From the NCBI GenBank assembly GCA_016186245.1, contig JACPLZ010000024.1:17941-56511 (forward strand): a DNA stretch of 38,571 nucleotides. The letters are read 5' to 3'. This document shows, piece after piece, positions 1 to 6,637 of the stretch. The stretch is from Candidatus Peregrinibacteria bacterium (GTDB taxonomy: Bacteria > Patescibacteriota > Gracilibacteria > UBA1369 > LOWO2-01-FULL-3). How positions within the stretch are numbered: position 1 is the first letter of the stretch; each line of letters begins with the position of its first letter. The position numbers and the translations under genes were made by a program. The notes under the pieces are model-generated. The model was not told where the DNA came from. It searched no databases and saw nothing but the letters and a program-made list of their open reading frames with translations.

Positions 1-13
1 TCCTCTCCCGTAT

Positions 14-28
14 CTTGTTTCAGGATCT
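14..28. repeat. Partial copy of the dispersed CTTGTTTCAGGATCT hairpin repeat
   Basis: The 15 bases match the right half of the hairpin repeat at 26846-26866 (ATCCTGAA-cttgt-TTCAGGAT) and the bases after it. It lies just upstream of the pyk promoter, so the intergenic gap left of the window probably contains a full copy. Confidence 0.6.
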
Positions 29-50
29 CATATCACCTGACGAAAAAAAA

Positions 51-59
51 TGATACAAT
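51..59 (+). promoter_or_regulatory. Extended -10 promoter of pyk
   Basis: TGATACAAT reads as an extended -10 (TGN + TACAAT). No good -35 is visible 16-18 nt upstream. The -10 ends 27 nt before the pyk ATG, and the leader has no Shine-Dalgarno sequence. The same nine bases occur directly before manC. Confidence 0.55.
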
Positions 60-86
60 CCCACAAGATCGCAAACCTTCCTCCTC

Positions 87-1097
87 ATGCTCCGCAAAAC
101 AAAAATTATTTGCACTCTGGGACCGGCCTCAGATTCACTGACTGAAATTACCAGACTCATTCAGGCCGGCATGGATATCGCGCGCCTTAACATGTCTCAT
201 GGCAGCTACAAACATCATGCCAAGATGATTAAAAACATCCGCGCTGCCGAAAAAAATCTTCACAAAAAAATCCCCATTCTTCTCGATTTACAGGGGCCAA
301 AAATCCGCATCGGAAAGCTAAAAAATCCAATCAATATCAAACATGGCGAAATAATCGCGCTCGGAAATTCTGCAAAAAACAGCATCCCTGTCACCTATCC
401 GCGCCTCACAAAATATCTCAAAAAAAATGACCTTATCCGAATCAACGACGGACAATTGGAAGTAAAAGTTCTGAAAAAATCAGATCACAAATTGGTATGC
501 AAGGTTTTGACCGGAGGCACGATAAACTACGGCAATGGCCTAAACTTCCCCACAAACACAATCTCACAAAACACCATTACGTCAAAAGACAAAAAAGACC
601 TCAAATTCGGGCTTAAACAAAAAGTAAATATAATCGCTCTTTCGTTCGTCAAAGAAGCAAAAGACATCAAAAATCTCCGCAAACTGGCGCCAAAGACACC
701 AATCATCGCCAAAATTGAACGCCATGAAGCCATAAAAAATCTGGAATCAATCATTAAAGAATCCGATGGCGTGATGGTCGCGCGCGGCGATCTCGGAGCA
801 GACATCCCTCCGGAGCAGGTACCGATAATCCAGAAAAAAATCATCACCCTGGCCAACCTCATTAACAAACCGGTAATTACAGCAACCCAGGTTATGTACA
901 GTATGATCCAAAATCCAACGCCCACGCGCGCCGAAGTTTCCGATGCTGCAAATGCAGTATTTGATCACAGCGATGCAATTTTATTATCGAATGAAACATC
1001 TGTAGGAAAATATCCGTTTAAAGCCGCAAAAATTCTGAAAAAAATTATTATCGCCGCAGAAAATAGCACAGCTGACCATGAGGCAAGCTCAGGGTAA
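87..1097 (+). CDS. pyk: Pyruvate kinase lacking the C-terminal domain
   Basis: This enzyme transfers phosphate from phosphoenolpyruvate to ADP, the last ATP-yielding step of glycolysis, in the cytoplasm. Seen: the N-terminal barrel strand KTKIICTLGPAS, RLNMSHG, DLQGPKIR, the catalytic-lysine strand AKIER, the metal/substrate segment ARGDLGADIP, and PVITATQVM...PTRAEVSDAANAV near residue 280. The usual SGETA is SNETS here. At 336 aa it is about 130 residues shorter than typical enzymes (around 470). The barrel and B domain are complete, but the C-terminal domain that holds the allosteric effector site in other bacteria is absent. The last residues (HEASSG) lie over a 12-base match to a dispersed repeat at 1084-1095, so the end may have been cut by an insertion. 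It leads the operon pyk-ruvC-TPR-prepilin peptidase. If active it is probably not regulated by sugar phosphates (inference). Confidence 0.93.
   Translation: MLRKTKIICTLGPASDSLTEITRLIQAGMDIARLNMSHGSYKHHAKMIKNIRAAEKNLHKKIPILLDLQGPKIRIGKLKNPINIKHGEIIALGNSAKNSIPVTYPRLTKYLKKNDLIRINDGQLEVKVLKKSDHKLVCKVLTGGTINYGNGLNFPTNTISQNTITSKDKKDLKFGLKQKVNIIALSFVKEAKDIKNLRKLAPKTPIIAKIERHEAIKNLESIIKESDGVMVARGDLGADIPPEQVPIIQKKIITLANLINKPVITATQVMYSMIQNPTPTRAEVSDAANAVFDHSDAILLSNETSVGKYPFKAAKILKKIIIAAENSTADHEASSG
1084..1095. repeat. Possible remnant of the dispersed GAGCTTG repeat at the pyk/ruvC junction
   Basis: CAAGCTCAGGGT is the exact reverse complement of bases 19360-19371, the core of the dispersed repeat. 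It covers the last pyk codons. Twelve bases alone could be chance, but it sits exactly where pyk loses its C-terminal domain and ruvC loses its first strand. Confidence 0.4.
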
Positions 1098-1112
1098 ACT
1101 CCGCAATGCGCG

Positions 1113-1589
1113 ATGGATCCAGGCACCGCCACAACAGGATTCAGCATCATCGAAAACCAAAAGGGTAAAATCACTCTGCTGGATTATGGCTGCATAAAAA
1201 CAAAATCCGGCCTGCAACCGGCCATAAGACTCCAGCAGATCGCCGATGATCTGAAATATCTCCTCGCAAAATGGCAGCCGCAAAAAGCTTCCATCGAAAA
1301 AATATTTTTCAGAAAAAACATTAAGACGGCAATTGGAGTCGCCCAGGCCCGCGGCGTGCTTTTGCAAAAACTGACCGAGCAGGGCATCGAACCAAACGAA
1401 TACACACCGCTCGAAATCAAAGCTTCAATTTGCGGATATGGACGCGCAGACAAGGAAATGGTGCAAAAAATGATAAAATTAACGCTGGGATTGCAGGAAA
1501 CACCGAAACCGGACGATGCCGCCGATGCCATAGCCGCCGCAATCTGCCTTGCAAATTCATTAGCCTTAAGCCAGGCCATCCATCAATGA
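1113..1589 (+). CDS. ruvC: Holliday junction resolvase RuvC, N-terminally trimmed
   Basis: RuvC is the dimeric endonuclease that cuts Holliday junctions with RuvAB. Seen: DPGTATTGFSII at the very N terminus (first catalytic Asp is residue 2), ASIEKIFF (second acidic residue), the AQARGVLL helix, and the C-terminal acidic pair in PDDAADAIAAAI. At 158 aa it is slightly short. Usual RuvC proteins have about five residues (a beta strand ending LGID) before the first Asp. Here the in-frame triplets between the pyk stop and this ATG are act ccg caa tgc gcg, with no ATG, GTG or TTG, so no longer start exists in this frame. Sixteen bases separate it from pyk, and its stop overlaps the next start (ATGA). 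Confidence 0.9.
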   Translation: MDPGTATTGFSIIENQKGKITLLDYGCIKTKSGLQPAIRLQQIADDLKYLLAKWQPQKASIEKIFFRKNIKTAIGVAQARGVLLQKLTEQGIEPNEYTPLEIKASICGYGRADKEMVQKMIKLTLGLQETPKPDDAADAIAAAICLANSLALSQAIHQ

Positions 1590-2875
1590 ACAAATTTCTC
1601 ACAATATTATGGATAATCATAGTCGCCGGAAGCATATTTCTGGCATTCAATTTATTTGAACCGGAAAGCGGCGGAGAAAACAGGCAAATCACGGAAAATA
1701 GCGACAGTAAAAAACCTGAAATATTATCACAATCCACAACCGAGCTCCTTCAACGCGGCGAAAAAAATCTTAAAAACAATGAGCCTACGCAAGCCAAAAA
1801 AGCTTTCACCACAGCCTTAAAACGCACTCCAAACTCTACTACTCTCAAACTGGCGCTCGCCCGCGCCCATTTAAATTCCCGCGAAATTGAAGAAGCCCAA
1901 AAAATCATCTGGCAGCTCAATGATCAAAATTCCGAGGTAAAATATTACAAAGGCATCATTCTTATTCTTTACAAAGAATTGGATAAAGCCAAAAATATTT
2001 TCCAGGAATTGGCAACAACAAAACTGGCCGATAAAAGCCAAAAATTCATTGACGCTTTCACTACATTTTCCTATTACAGCGAAGCGGATCAGGAATTTCT
2101 CACCCTCCTTCTCGCAAAAGCAATGACCGACAACGGTGAATTTGCAGCCGCCATTCCAATCATTTTTGATATCCTGGTCACAAAAAACAATTATCGCGAC
2201 GCATGGATTGTGCTCGGCTACGCCTACCTGAACACCGGAAAAACCAAAGATGCAATTGATGCTTTCTCTCAAGCTGAAGCGCTTGCCGCCAACAAGCCGG
2301 AAACCCTGTTTTTTCTCGGCCTGGCGCATGCCGCAAATAATGAAATAGACAAGGCCATTAAATATATCGAAAAAGCCGACCAGGCCGGATATGAACCGAA
2401 AGATCAAATTCAGCTGAAACTCGGAGATTTATATCTGCTGAAAGATGAATTCAAAAAAGCCGCGCAGAAATACCAGGAAGTCATCGCTCTCAACCATCAA
2501 AGCATCGATATTTTTGTCCGCACAGTCTGGCTGCATATAGAAAAAACCGGAAATCTGCAGGAAGCGGCAAAAGTGGCTTTGCAGTCAATAAAATATCATC
2601 CACAAAAAGCCATGGCATACAATCTTGCAGGCTGGGCATACACCGCTCTCGGAGACTACGGCAATGCAAAAAAGAATCTTGAAAAAGCGCTTTCTCTTGA
2701 TGATAAATTTGATATCGCACATCTCAATCTTGGCTGGCTTTATGAAAAAAAAGGCAACATAAAACTCGCGCAGGAATATTACAAACGCGCCTACATCCTT
2801 GGCAAAAAAAATTCCATTGGCAAGCTCGCCGCAATCCGCTTTAATAACTTACAGATAAACGTATCCAAACCATGA
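1586..2875 (+). CDS. Membrane-anchored tetratricopeptide repeat protein
   Basis: A 429-aa protein with one N-terminal membrane segment (about residues 4-22, FLTILWIIIVAGSIFLAF) and a short polar linker, then TPR-type helical repeats to the end. I can see roughly eight repeats with the W/L-G-Y-A-P signature, for example AWIVLGYAYLNTGKTKDAI, LFFLGLAHAANNEIDKAI and AHLNLGWLYEKKGNIKLAQ. I chose the ATG at 1586 because it overlaps the ruvC stop (ATGA) and puts the hydrophobic anchor at the N terminus; an upstream in-frame ATG at 1430 would lie inside ruvC. The gene overlaps the prepilin peptidase start (ATGA at 2872). TPR proteins beside prepilin peptidases often act as pilus-assembly scaffolds (PilF/PilW-like). 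That role is inferred from the neighbour only. Confidence 0.85.
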   Translation: MNKFLTILWIIIVAGSIFLAFNLFEPESGGENRQITENSDSKKPEILSQSTTELLQRGEKNLKNNEPTQAKKAFTTALKRTPNSTTLKLALARAHLNSREIEEAQKIIWQLNDQNSEVKYYKGIILILYKELDKAKNIFQELATTKLADKSQKFIDAFTTFSYYSEADQEFLTLLLAKAMTDNGEFAAAIPIIFDILVTKNNYRDAWIVLGYAYLNTGKTKDAIDAFSQAEALAANKPETLFFLGLAHAANNEIDKAIKYIEKADQAGYEPKDQIQLKLGDLYLLKDEFKKAAQKYQEVIALNHQSIDIFVRTVWLHIEKTGNLQEAAKVALQSIKYHPQKAMAYNLAGWAYTALGDYGNAKKNLEKALSLDDKFDIAHLNLGWLYEKKGNIKLAQEYYKRAYILGKKNSIGKLAAIRFNNLQINVSKP

Positions 2876-3672
2876 TTTTATTCACAGCAGCACTGGTCTT
2901 CATTTTCGGAAGCATAATCGGCAGTTTTTTGAGTGTCGTAACCTACCGGCTTGATAAAGAGGACCGCGGAATGGTTTTTGGCCGATCAATTTGCCCAAAC
3001 TGTAAACAAAAAATCAAATGGCGGCATCTTGTGCCGATTTTCAGCTGGCTTTTTTTAAGAGGAAAATGTGCAAATTGCGGAAAAAATATTTCCTTTCACT
3101 ATCTCGCTCTGGAAGTAATTACCGGAATAATTTTTGCCGTTATTTTTTTGCGTTGGAATTTTATAGATACGATCCCAATAAATGGAATCAATTGGGAAAT
3201 TTTTCAGCAATTTTTCTTTTACATAATTGAGTTCAGCTTTCTCGTCGCAATATTTTTCTATGATTTTTTGCATAAGGAAATTCCGGACAAACTTTCGCTG
3301 CCGGCAATTGTCATCGCTTTCGCCGGAGGATGGATATTTAATTCTCCGACAATTATGAACATGCTGATCGGCGGTGGCAGCATCGCAGCATTTTTTCTCC
3401 TTCAATTTTTACTTTCAAAAGGCGCATGGATCGGCGGAGGAGACATCAGACTGGGAGCTTTGATCGGAATTTTGCTTGGCTGGGAACTCGGTTTACTGGC
3501 AACCGTAATAGCCTATTTTTCAGGAGCAATCATAAGCATTCCCCTGCTTTTGCAGAAAAAACTGACAAGGAAATCCACGATTCCTTTTGGACCATTTCTC
3601 ATCTTCGGAGCAACCATAAGTCTCTTTTTTGGAACAAAAATCCTTGAGTGGTATTTTTCGACGCTGATTTAA
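2872..3672 (+). CDS. pilD: Type IV prepilin peptidase / N-methyltransferase
   Basis: An integral membrane aspartyl protease that cleaves, and in bifunctional forms N-methylates, type IV prepilins and pseudopilins. Seen: the N-terminal hydrophobic helix with GSIIGSFLSVVTYRL, a zinc-type cytoplasmic loop with CPNC (residue ~43) and CANC (~65), the first catalytic Asp in FFYDFLHKEIPDKL, and the second in the GGGDIRLGALIG motif (GxGD). Eight or so hydrophobic segments are present, and 266 aa is normal for the family. Both the Cys-bearing methyltransferase domain and the peptidase domain are present. No pilin, PilB or PilC gene is in the window, but a protein with PilC-N-like modules lies at 17164. 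It ends the pyk operon; the repeat at 3702 follows. Confidence 0.93.
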   Translation: MILFTAALVFIFGSIIGSFLSVVTYRLDKEDRGMVFGRSICPNCKQKIKWRHLVPIFSWLFLRGKCANCGKNISFHYLALEVITGIIFAVIFLRWNFIDTIPINGINWEIFQQFFFYIIEFSFLVAIFFYDFLHKEIPDKLSLPAIVIAFAGGWIFNSPTIMNMLIGGGSIAAFFLLQFLLSKGAWIGGGDIRLGALIGILLGWELGLLATVIAYFSGAIISIPLLLQKKLTRKSTIPFGPFLIFGATISLFFGTKILEWYFSTLI

Positions 3673-3701
3673 AAACAAATTATTTACCGTGAGCCGCCCG
3701 T

Positions 3702-3751
3702 TGTCATGGTGAGCCAAGCCTGCCCTGAGCCTGCCGAAGGGAACCATGACA
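3702..3751. repeat. Dispersed hairpin repeat at the gpmA 3' end
   Basis: The perfect 9-bp inverted ends TGTCATGGT (3702-3710) and ACCATGACA (3743-3751) flank a core with AGCCTGCC twice and CTGCCGAAGG, variants of the family core GAGCTTGTCGAAGG. It lies between the convergent prepilin peptidase and gpmA genes and supplies the final codons and stop of gpmA. It could act as a bidirectional terminator hairpin. Confidence 0.75.
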
Positions 3752-4405
3752 CTCCAAATAGTAATGCCTCACCGGCTTCAAATTCTCATCCAATTCATAA
3801 ACAAGCGGCACACCGGTCGGAATATTCAATTCAGGAATTTTCTCATCCGAAATATTATCCAGATATTTCACCAGAGCCCGCAAACTGTTGCCATGAGCCG
3901 AAATCAACACACGCTTTCCAGCCTGAAGCGCCGGCGCAATTTCCTCCTCCCAATACGGCAAAAATCTCTCCACAGTATCTTTCAGAGACTCCACCGGCGG
4001 CTCCCCTTCACGATACCGTGAATCATCTTTGGTCAAAGCCGGCGGCCTCACATCATAACTGCGCCGCCAAATATGCACCTGCCCATCGCCATATTTCAAA
4101 GCAGTTTCAGCCTTATTTAAGCCCTGCAAAGCACCATAATGTCTTTCATTGAGCCGCCATGATTTATGTACAGGAATTTCCGAATGCCCCATTTCCTTCA
4201 AAACAATTTCCATTGTCCGCACCGCCCTTTTCAACACCGAAGTAAACACAACATCAAAAACAAAACCCGCCTTTTTCAAAAGCCGCCCCGCAGTAATCGC
4301 CTCCTGCTCCCCTTTCTCGCTCAAATCCACATCCGTCCATCCTGTAAAACGGTTCTCCTTATTCCATAAACTTTCCCCATGCCTCAATAAAACAAGCTTA
4401 ATCAT
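3704..4405 (-). CDS. gpmA: 2,3-bisphosphoglycerate-dependent phosphoglycerate mutase
   Basis: Interconverts 3- and 2-phosphoglycerate in glycolysis through a phosphohistidine. Seen: LVLLRHGESLWNKENRFTGW with the catalytic RHG at residues 8-10, SVLKRAVRTMEIVL, the RLNERHYGALQGLNKAE signature, and the second catalytic His in LISAHGNSLRAL. I chose the ATG at 4405 because the core begins at once and a -10 box ends 7 nt before it; the open frame runs further upstream but would cover that promoter. The protein is 233 aa against about 250 in Escherichia coli. The conserved part ends at HYYLE, and the last 14 or so residues (CHGSLRQAQGRLGSP) are encoded by the dispersed repeat at 3702-3751. The native tail, which acts as an active-site lid in this family, appears to have been replaced. 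Confidence 0.95.
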   Translation of the reverse strand: MIKLVLLRHGESLWNKENRFTGWTDVDLSEKGEQEAITAGRLLKKAGFVFDVVFTSVLKRAVRTMEIVLKEMGHSEIPVHKSWRLNERHYGALQGLNKAETALKYGDGQVHIWRRSYDVRPPALTKDDSRYREGEPPVESLKDTVERFLPYWEEEIAPALQAGKRVLISAHGNSLRALVKYLDNISDEKIPELNIPTGVPLVYELDENLKPVRHYYLECHGSLRQAQGRLGSP

Positions 4406-4412
4406 CAAAGTT

Positions 4413-4418
4413 ACTATA
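4413..4418 (-). promoter_or_regulatory. -10 box of gpmA (leaderless arrangement)
   Basis: On the minus strand TATAGT ends 7 nt before the gpmA ATG at 4405. Transcription would start at or next to the A of the ATG. There is no Shine-Dalgarno sequence. Confidence 0.55.
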
Positions 4419-4465
4419 AAGGAACCTATGAAAAACTTCCAACCTACTGCAATTTTCCCATTTTC

Positions 4466-4474
4466 TGATACAAT
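4466..4474 (+). promoter_or_regulatory. Extended -10 promoter of manC (leaderless arrangement)
   Basis: TGATACAAT, identical to the pyk -10, ends 7 nt before the manC ATG at 4482, so the transcript should begin at the start codon. Confidence 0.6.
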
Positions 4475-4481
4475 CCCCCAC

Positions 4482-5483
4482 ATGAAAGCAGTAATCCTGG
4501 CTGGAGGAGGCGGTACAAGACTTTGGCCGCTTTCCACTCCGGAAAAACCAAAACAGTTTCAGAAACTGGTCGGAGACAAAACCATGCTAGAGCAGACCAT
4601 TGACCGGCTCGACTTCCTAAAGCCCGCAGACATTTATCTCGCCATCAATCGGCAGCACATAAACCTTGTCAAAAAACTTTGCCCAAAAATTCCTTCAAAG
4701 AACTTTATCATCGAACCTGCATTGCGCGATACAGCATCTTGTATCGGGCTTGCCGCAGCCATAATCCAAAAAAACACTCCCGATGAAATAATGGCCGTAA
4801 TTTACGCCGACCACCTCATTCAAAATAAAAAAGAATTCCAGACAAAATTGCAAAAAGCCGAAAAAATCGCCAGACAACATGACACCCTCAACATTGTTGA
4901 GGTCGAAGCCAAAGAACCAAACACCCACTACGGCTACATAAAACTCGGCAAACAGATTGATCAGGACACCTATCACCTCGGCAGCTTCAAGGAAAAACCC
5001 GATCTCAAAACCGCCAAAAAATTCCTAAAATCTGGAAATTATCTCTGGAACACGGGAATTTATGTATGGAAAGCCTCCACTCTCTTAAAATATTATCAGA
5101 AATTCCAGCCGAAAAGTTTTGATATTTTTCAGAAAATAATAAAAACCGGCGATTTCACTCCATATAAAAATCTCGAAAAAATCTCCATCGACTATGCAAT
5201 CATGGAAAAAATAGACACCAAAAACGTCCGCATAATAAAAGCAAATCTCGGCTGGTCGGATATCGGCAACTGGGAAGCAGTCTGGAAAGAATTCGCCAAA
5301 AAACCAACCGACAACATCACCCGCGGCCCGGTAAAACTCCTAGATTGCAGCGGATGTCTTGTCTATGCCGACAATAACAAAGAACTTCGCGCAATCGGCC
5401 TCAAAGACATGGCCATCATAGACACGCCAAAAGGCCTGCTGGTCTGCAAAAAAGACAAGAGCAGGAAGGTAAAAGACTTGTGA
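4482..5483 (+). CDS. manC: Mannose-1-phosphate guanylyltransferase
   Basis: Makes GDP-mannose from mannose 1-phosphate and GTP for envelope glycans. Seen: the nucleotidyltransferase signature LAGGGGTRLWPLST followed by KPKQF (residues 6-26), EPALRDTASCIGLAA, YADHLI, ELWNTGIY-type segment YLWNTGIYVWKAS, SIDYAIMEK, and GWSDIGNWEAVW. The start at 4482 fits the family N terminus (MKAVILAGG); the longer open frame begins inside gpmA on the other strand and would cover the promoter. The 333 residues contain only the transferase. The phosphomannose isomerase half of bifunctional ManC/AlgA proteins is missing but occurs as a separate cupin gene 0.7 kb downstream. It ends in TGA. Confidence 0.93.
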   Translation: MKAVILAGGGGTRLWPLSTPEKPKQFQKLVGDKTMLEQTIDRLDFLKPADIYLAINRQHINLVKKLCPKIPSKNFIIEPALRDTASCIGLAAAIIQKNTPDEIMAVIYADHLIQNKKEFQTKLQKAEKIARQHDTLNIVEVEAKEPNTHYGYIKLGKQIDQDTYHLGSFKEKPDLKTAKKFLKSGNYLWNTGIYVWKASTLLKYYQKFQPKSFDIFQKIIKTGDFTPYKNLEKISIDYAIMEKIDTKNVRIIKANLGWSDIGNWEAVWKEFAKKPTDNITRGPVKLLDCSGCLVYADNNKELRAIGLKDMAIIDTPKGLLVCKKDKSRKVKDL

Positions 5484-5507
5484 ACAGAAGCGACAAAATG
5501 ATATAAT
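5478..5507 (+). promoter_or_regulatory. Promoter of the 5533 gene
   Basis: TTGTGA (5478-5483), an 18-nt spacer and TATAAT (5502-5507) with an upstream TGA make an extended -10. The -35 overlaps the manC stop. An in-frame ATG at 5506 lies within the -10, so the usable start is 5533. Confidence 0.6.
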
Positions 5508-5532
5508 GAGGTGTCAAACATATAAGCATAGT

Positions 5533-6180
5533 ATGCCGGAAACACCTCCCGAAAACCTGGAAGTCGACACGGAAAAACATCGCAAAATAGTCGATAGGCT
5601 TAAACGTAAACAATCTCCAAAAAAACAACCGGTCAAGCCCGGACAAATCGACCCGCCGGCAGTCAAAACATCAATACACGCAAAAATAGTAAATACGCTT
5701 ACGGCAGCGCGGGAGCTCCACGTTCCTGCAGAAACAGATTTTTTGTCCGCAAAACGCAAAATAATTGCACATTTGAAAGATATCGAAGACAGGACATCGG
5801 ATGTACAGGGAATCCTCCATGAAACAAGCACAATTGCTTTCGGCCCATCGCTCGATTTAGTGTATTCCGACAATCCAAGAGATATCGAAATAGGAATTCG
5901 TTATCTGACAGAAGCACTGCATCAAATAGGCCAACTATTTGAATTGGAAAATATAAAATCTGAAATAGTCAAAGAAATATTCTTCAGTATCAAAACGTTT
6001 CTCAACGAAATCATAGATGCCTGGATAGAGAATGAACCAACGAAAAACGTAAATAGATTTCATGTTAGCATCCTGACAACCTACGAACAGCTAAGCTCTT
6101 TTCTCAAAGGTTTAAGGCTTGGCTACGAACTCCAGGAATCTCCCAACCCGGACACCGGCGAATATCCTCCACTTTCCTAA
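5533..6180 (+). CDS. Hypothetical helical protein
   Basis: A 215-aa protein I do not recognise. It has a charged, Pro/Lys-rich N terminus (about residues 1-45), then amphipathic helices with no membrane segment, signal peptide, Cys cluster or catalytic motif that I can see. The C terminus is Pro-rich (NPDTGEYPPLS). I chose the start at 5533 over the ATG at 5506 because the latter overlaps the promoter -10. It sits between manC and the mannose-type cupin on the same strand, but both neighbours have their own likely promoters, so a shared role is not established. It is probably cytoplasmic and lineage-specific. Confidence 0.7.
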   Translation: MPETPPENLEVDTEKHRKIVDRLKRKQSPKKQPVKPGQIDPPAVKTSIHAKIVNTLTAARELHVPAETDFLSAKRKIIAHLKDIEDRTSDVQGILHETSTIAFGPSLDLVYSDNPRDIEIGIRYLTEALHQIGQLFELENIKSEIVKEIFFSIKTFLNEIIDAWIENEPTKNVNRFHVSILTTYEQLSSFLKGLRLGYELQESPNPDTGEYPPLS

Positions 6181-6195
6181 AAACAGTTTTTCGAG

Positions 6196-6201
6196 TATAT
6201 T
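6196..6201 (+). promoter_or_regulatory. Putative -10 box of the cupin gene
   Basis: TATATT ends 9 nt before the ATG at 6211, matching the near-leaderless spacing seen at other genes here. No convincing -35 is visible. Confidence 0.4.
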
Positions 6202-6210
6202 GCGCGGGAC

Positions 6211-6618
6211 ATGAATCACGACAAACCCGTCGAAATAAAACTCAAACCCTGGGGAAAAGAAATCTGGTTTGCCAATAACGACAAATACGCCGGTAAAATT
6301 CTTCATATCCTCGGAGGCCACCGCTACAGCCTCCAGTTTCATGAAAAAAAACAGGAAACCCAATATATTTACAGCGGCAAAGTCAAACTTACTTACGGCA
6401 CAGACCAAAACAACCTGCAAGAGAAAATTTTAAACAAAGGTGACAAAATAGACGTCCATCCATATACTATCCACCGCCTCGAAGCCATTGAGGACAGTGA
6501 AGTGTTTGAAGTATCAACCCCCGAGCTCGACGACGTGGTAAAACTGGCCGACGATTACGGCCGCAGCGGCAAGGGCAATGACCACGCTTTGGACTCCAAT
6601 TTACATAAGAATCTCTGA
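6211..6618 (+). CDS. Mannose-6-phosphate isomerase-type cupin
   Basis: A 135-aa single cupin domain resembling the C-terminal (type II) phosphomannose isomerase half of ManC/AlgA, which interconverts fructose 6-phosphate and mannose 6-phosphate. Seen: KPWGKEIWFAN, HRYSLQFHEKKQETQYIYSG (cupin motif 1 with the metal-binding His and Glu), VHPYTIHRLEA (motif 2 with His), and FEVSTPELDDVVKLADDYGR, a phrase typical of this family. With manC at 4482 it would supply the two enzymes that frame phosphomannomutase in GDP-mannose synthesis. A phosphomannomutase is not in the window. Other sugar-phosphate cupins cannot be excluded on sequence alone. secDF begins 19 nt downstream. Confidence 0.82.
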   Translation: MNHDKPVEIKLKPWGKEIWFANNDKYAGKILHILGGHRYSLQFHEKKQETQYIYSGKVKLTYGTDQNNLQEKILNKGDKIDVHPYTIHRLEAIEDSEVFEVSTPELDDVVKLADDYGRSGKGNDHALDSNLHKNL

Positions 6619-6637
6619 AAAACTATTAACCAATAAT

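Noticed and set aside
527..925. Long minus-strand frames opposite pyk, secDF, rpoD and the giant genes
   Set aside because: They are antisense shadows of genes with clear family matches and have Cys/Phe/Ser-rich, low-complexity products.
1430..1585. Upstream start of the TPR protein inside ruvC
   Set aside because: It would bury the membrane anchor behind ~50 unrelated residues, while the ATGA overlap at 1586 is a standard coupled start.
4149..4481. N-terminal extension of manC from an ATG at 4149
   Set aside because: It is antisense to gpmA, and the family N terminus MKAVILAGG begins at 4482 just after a promoter.
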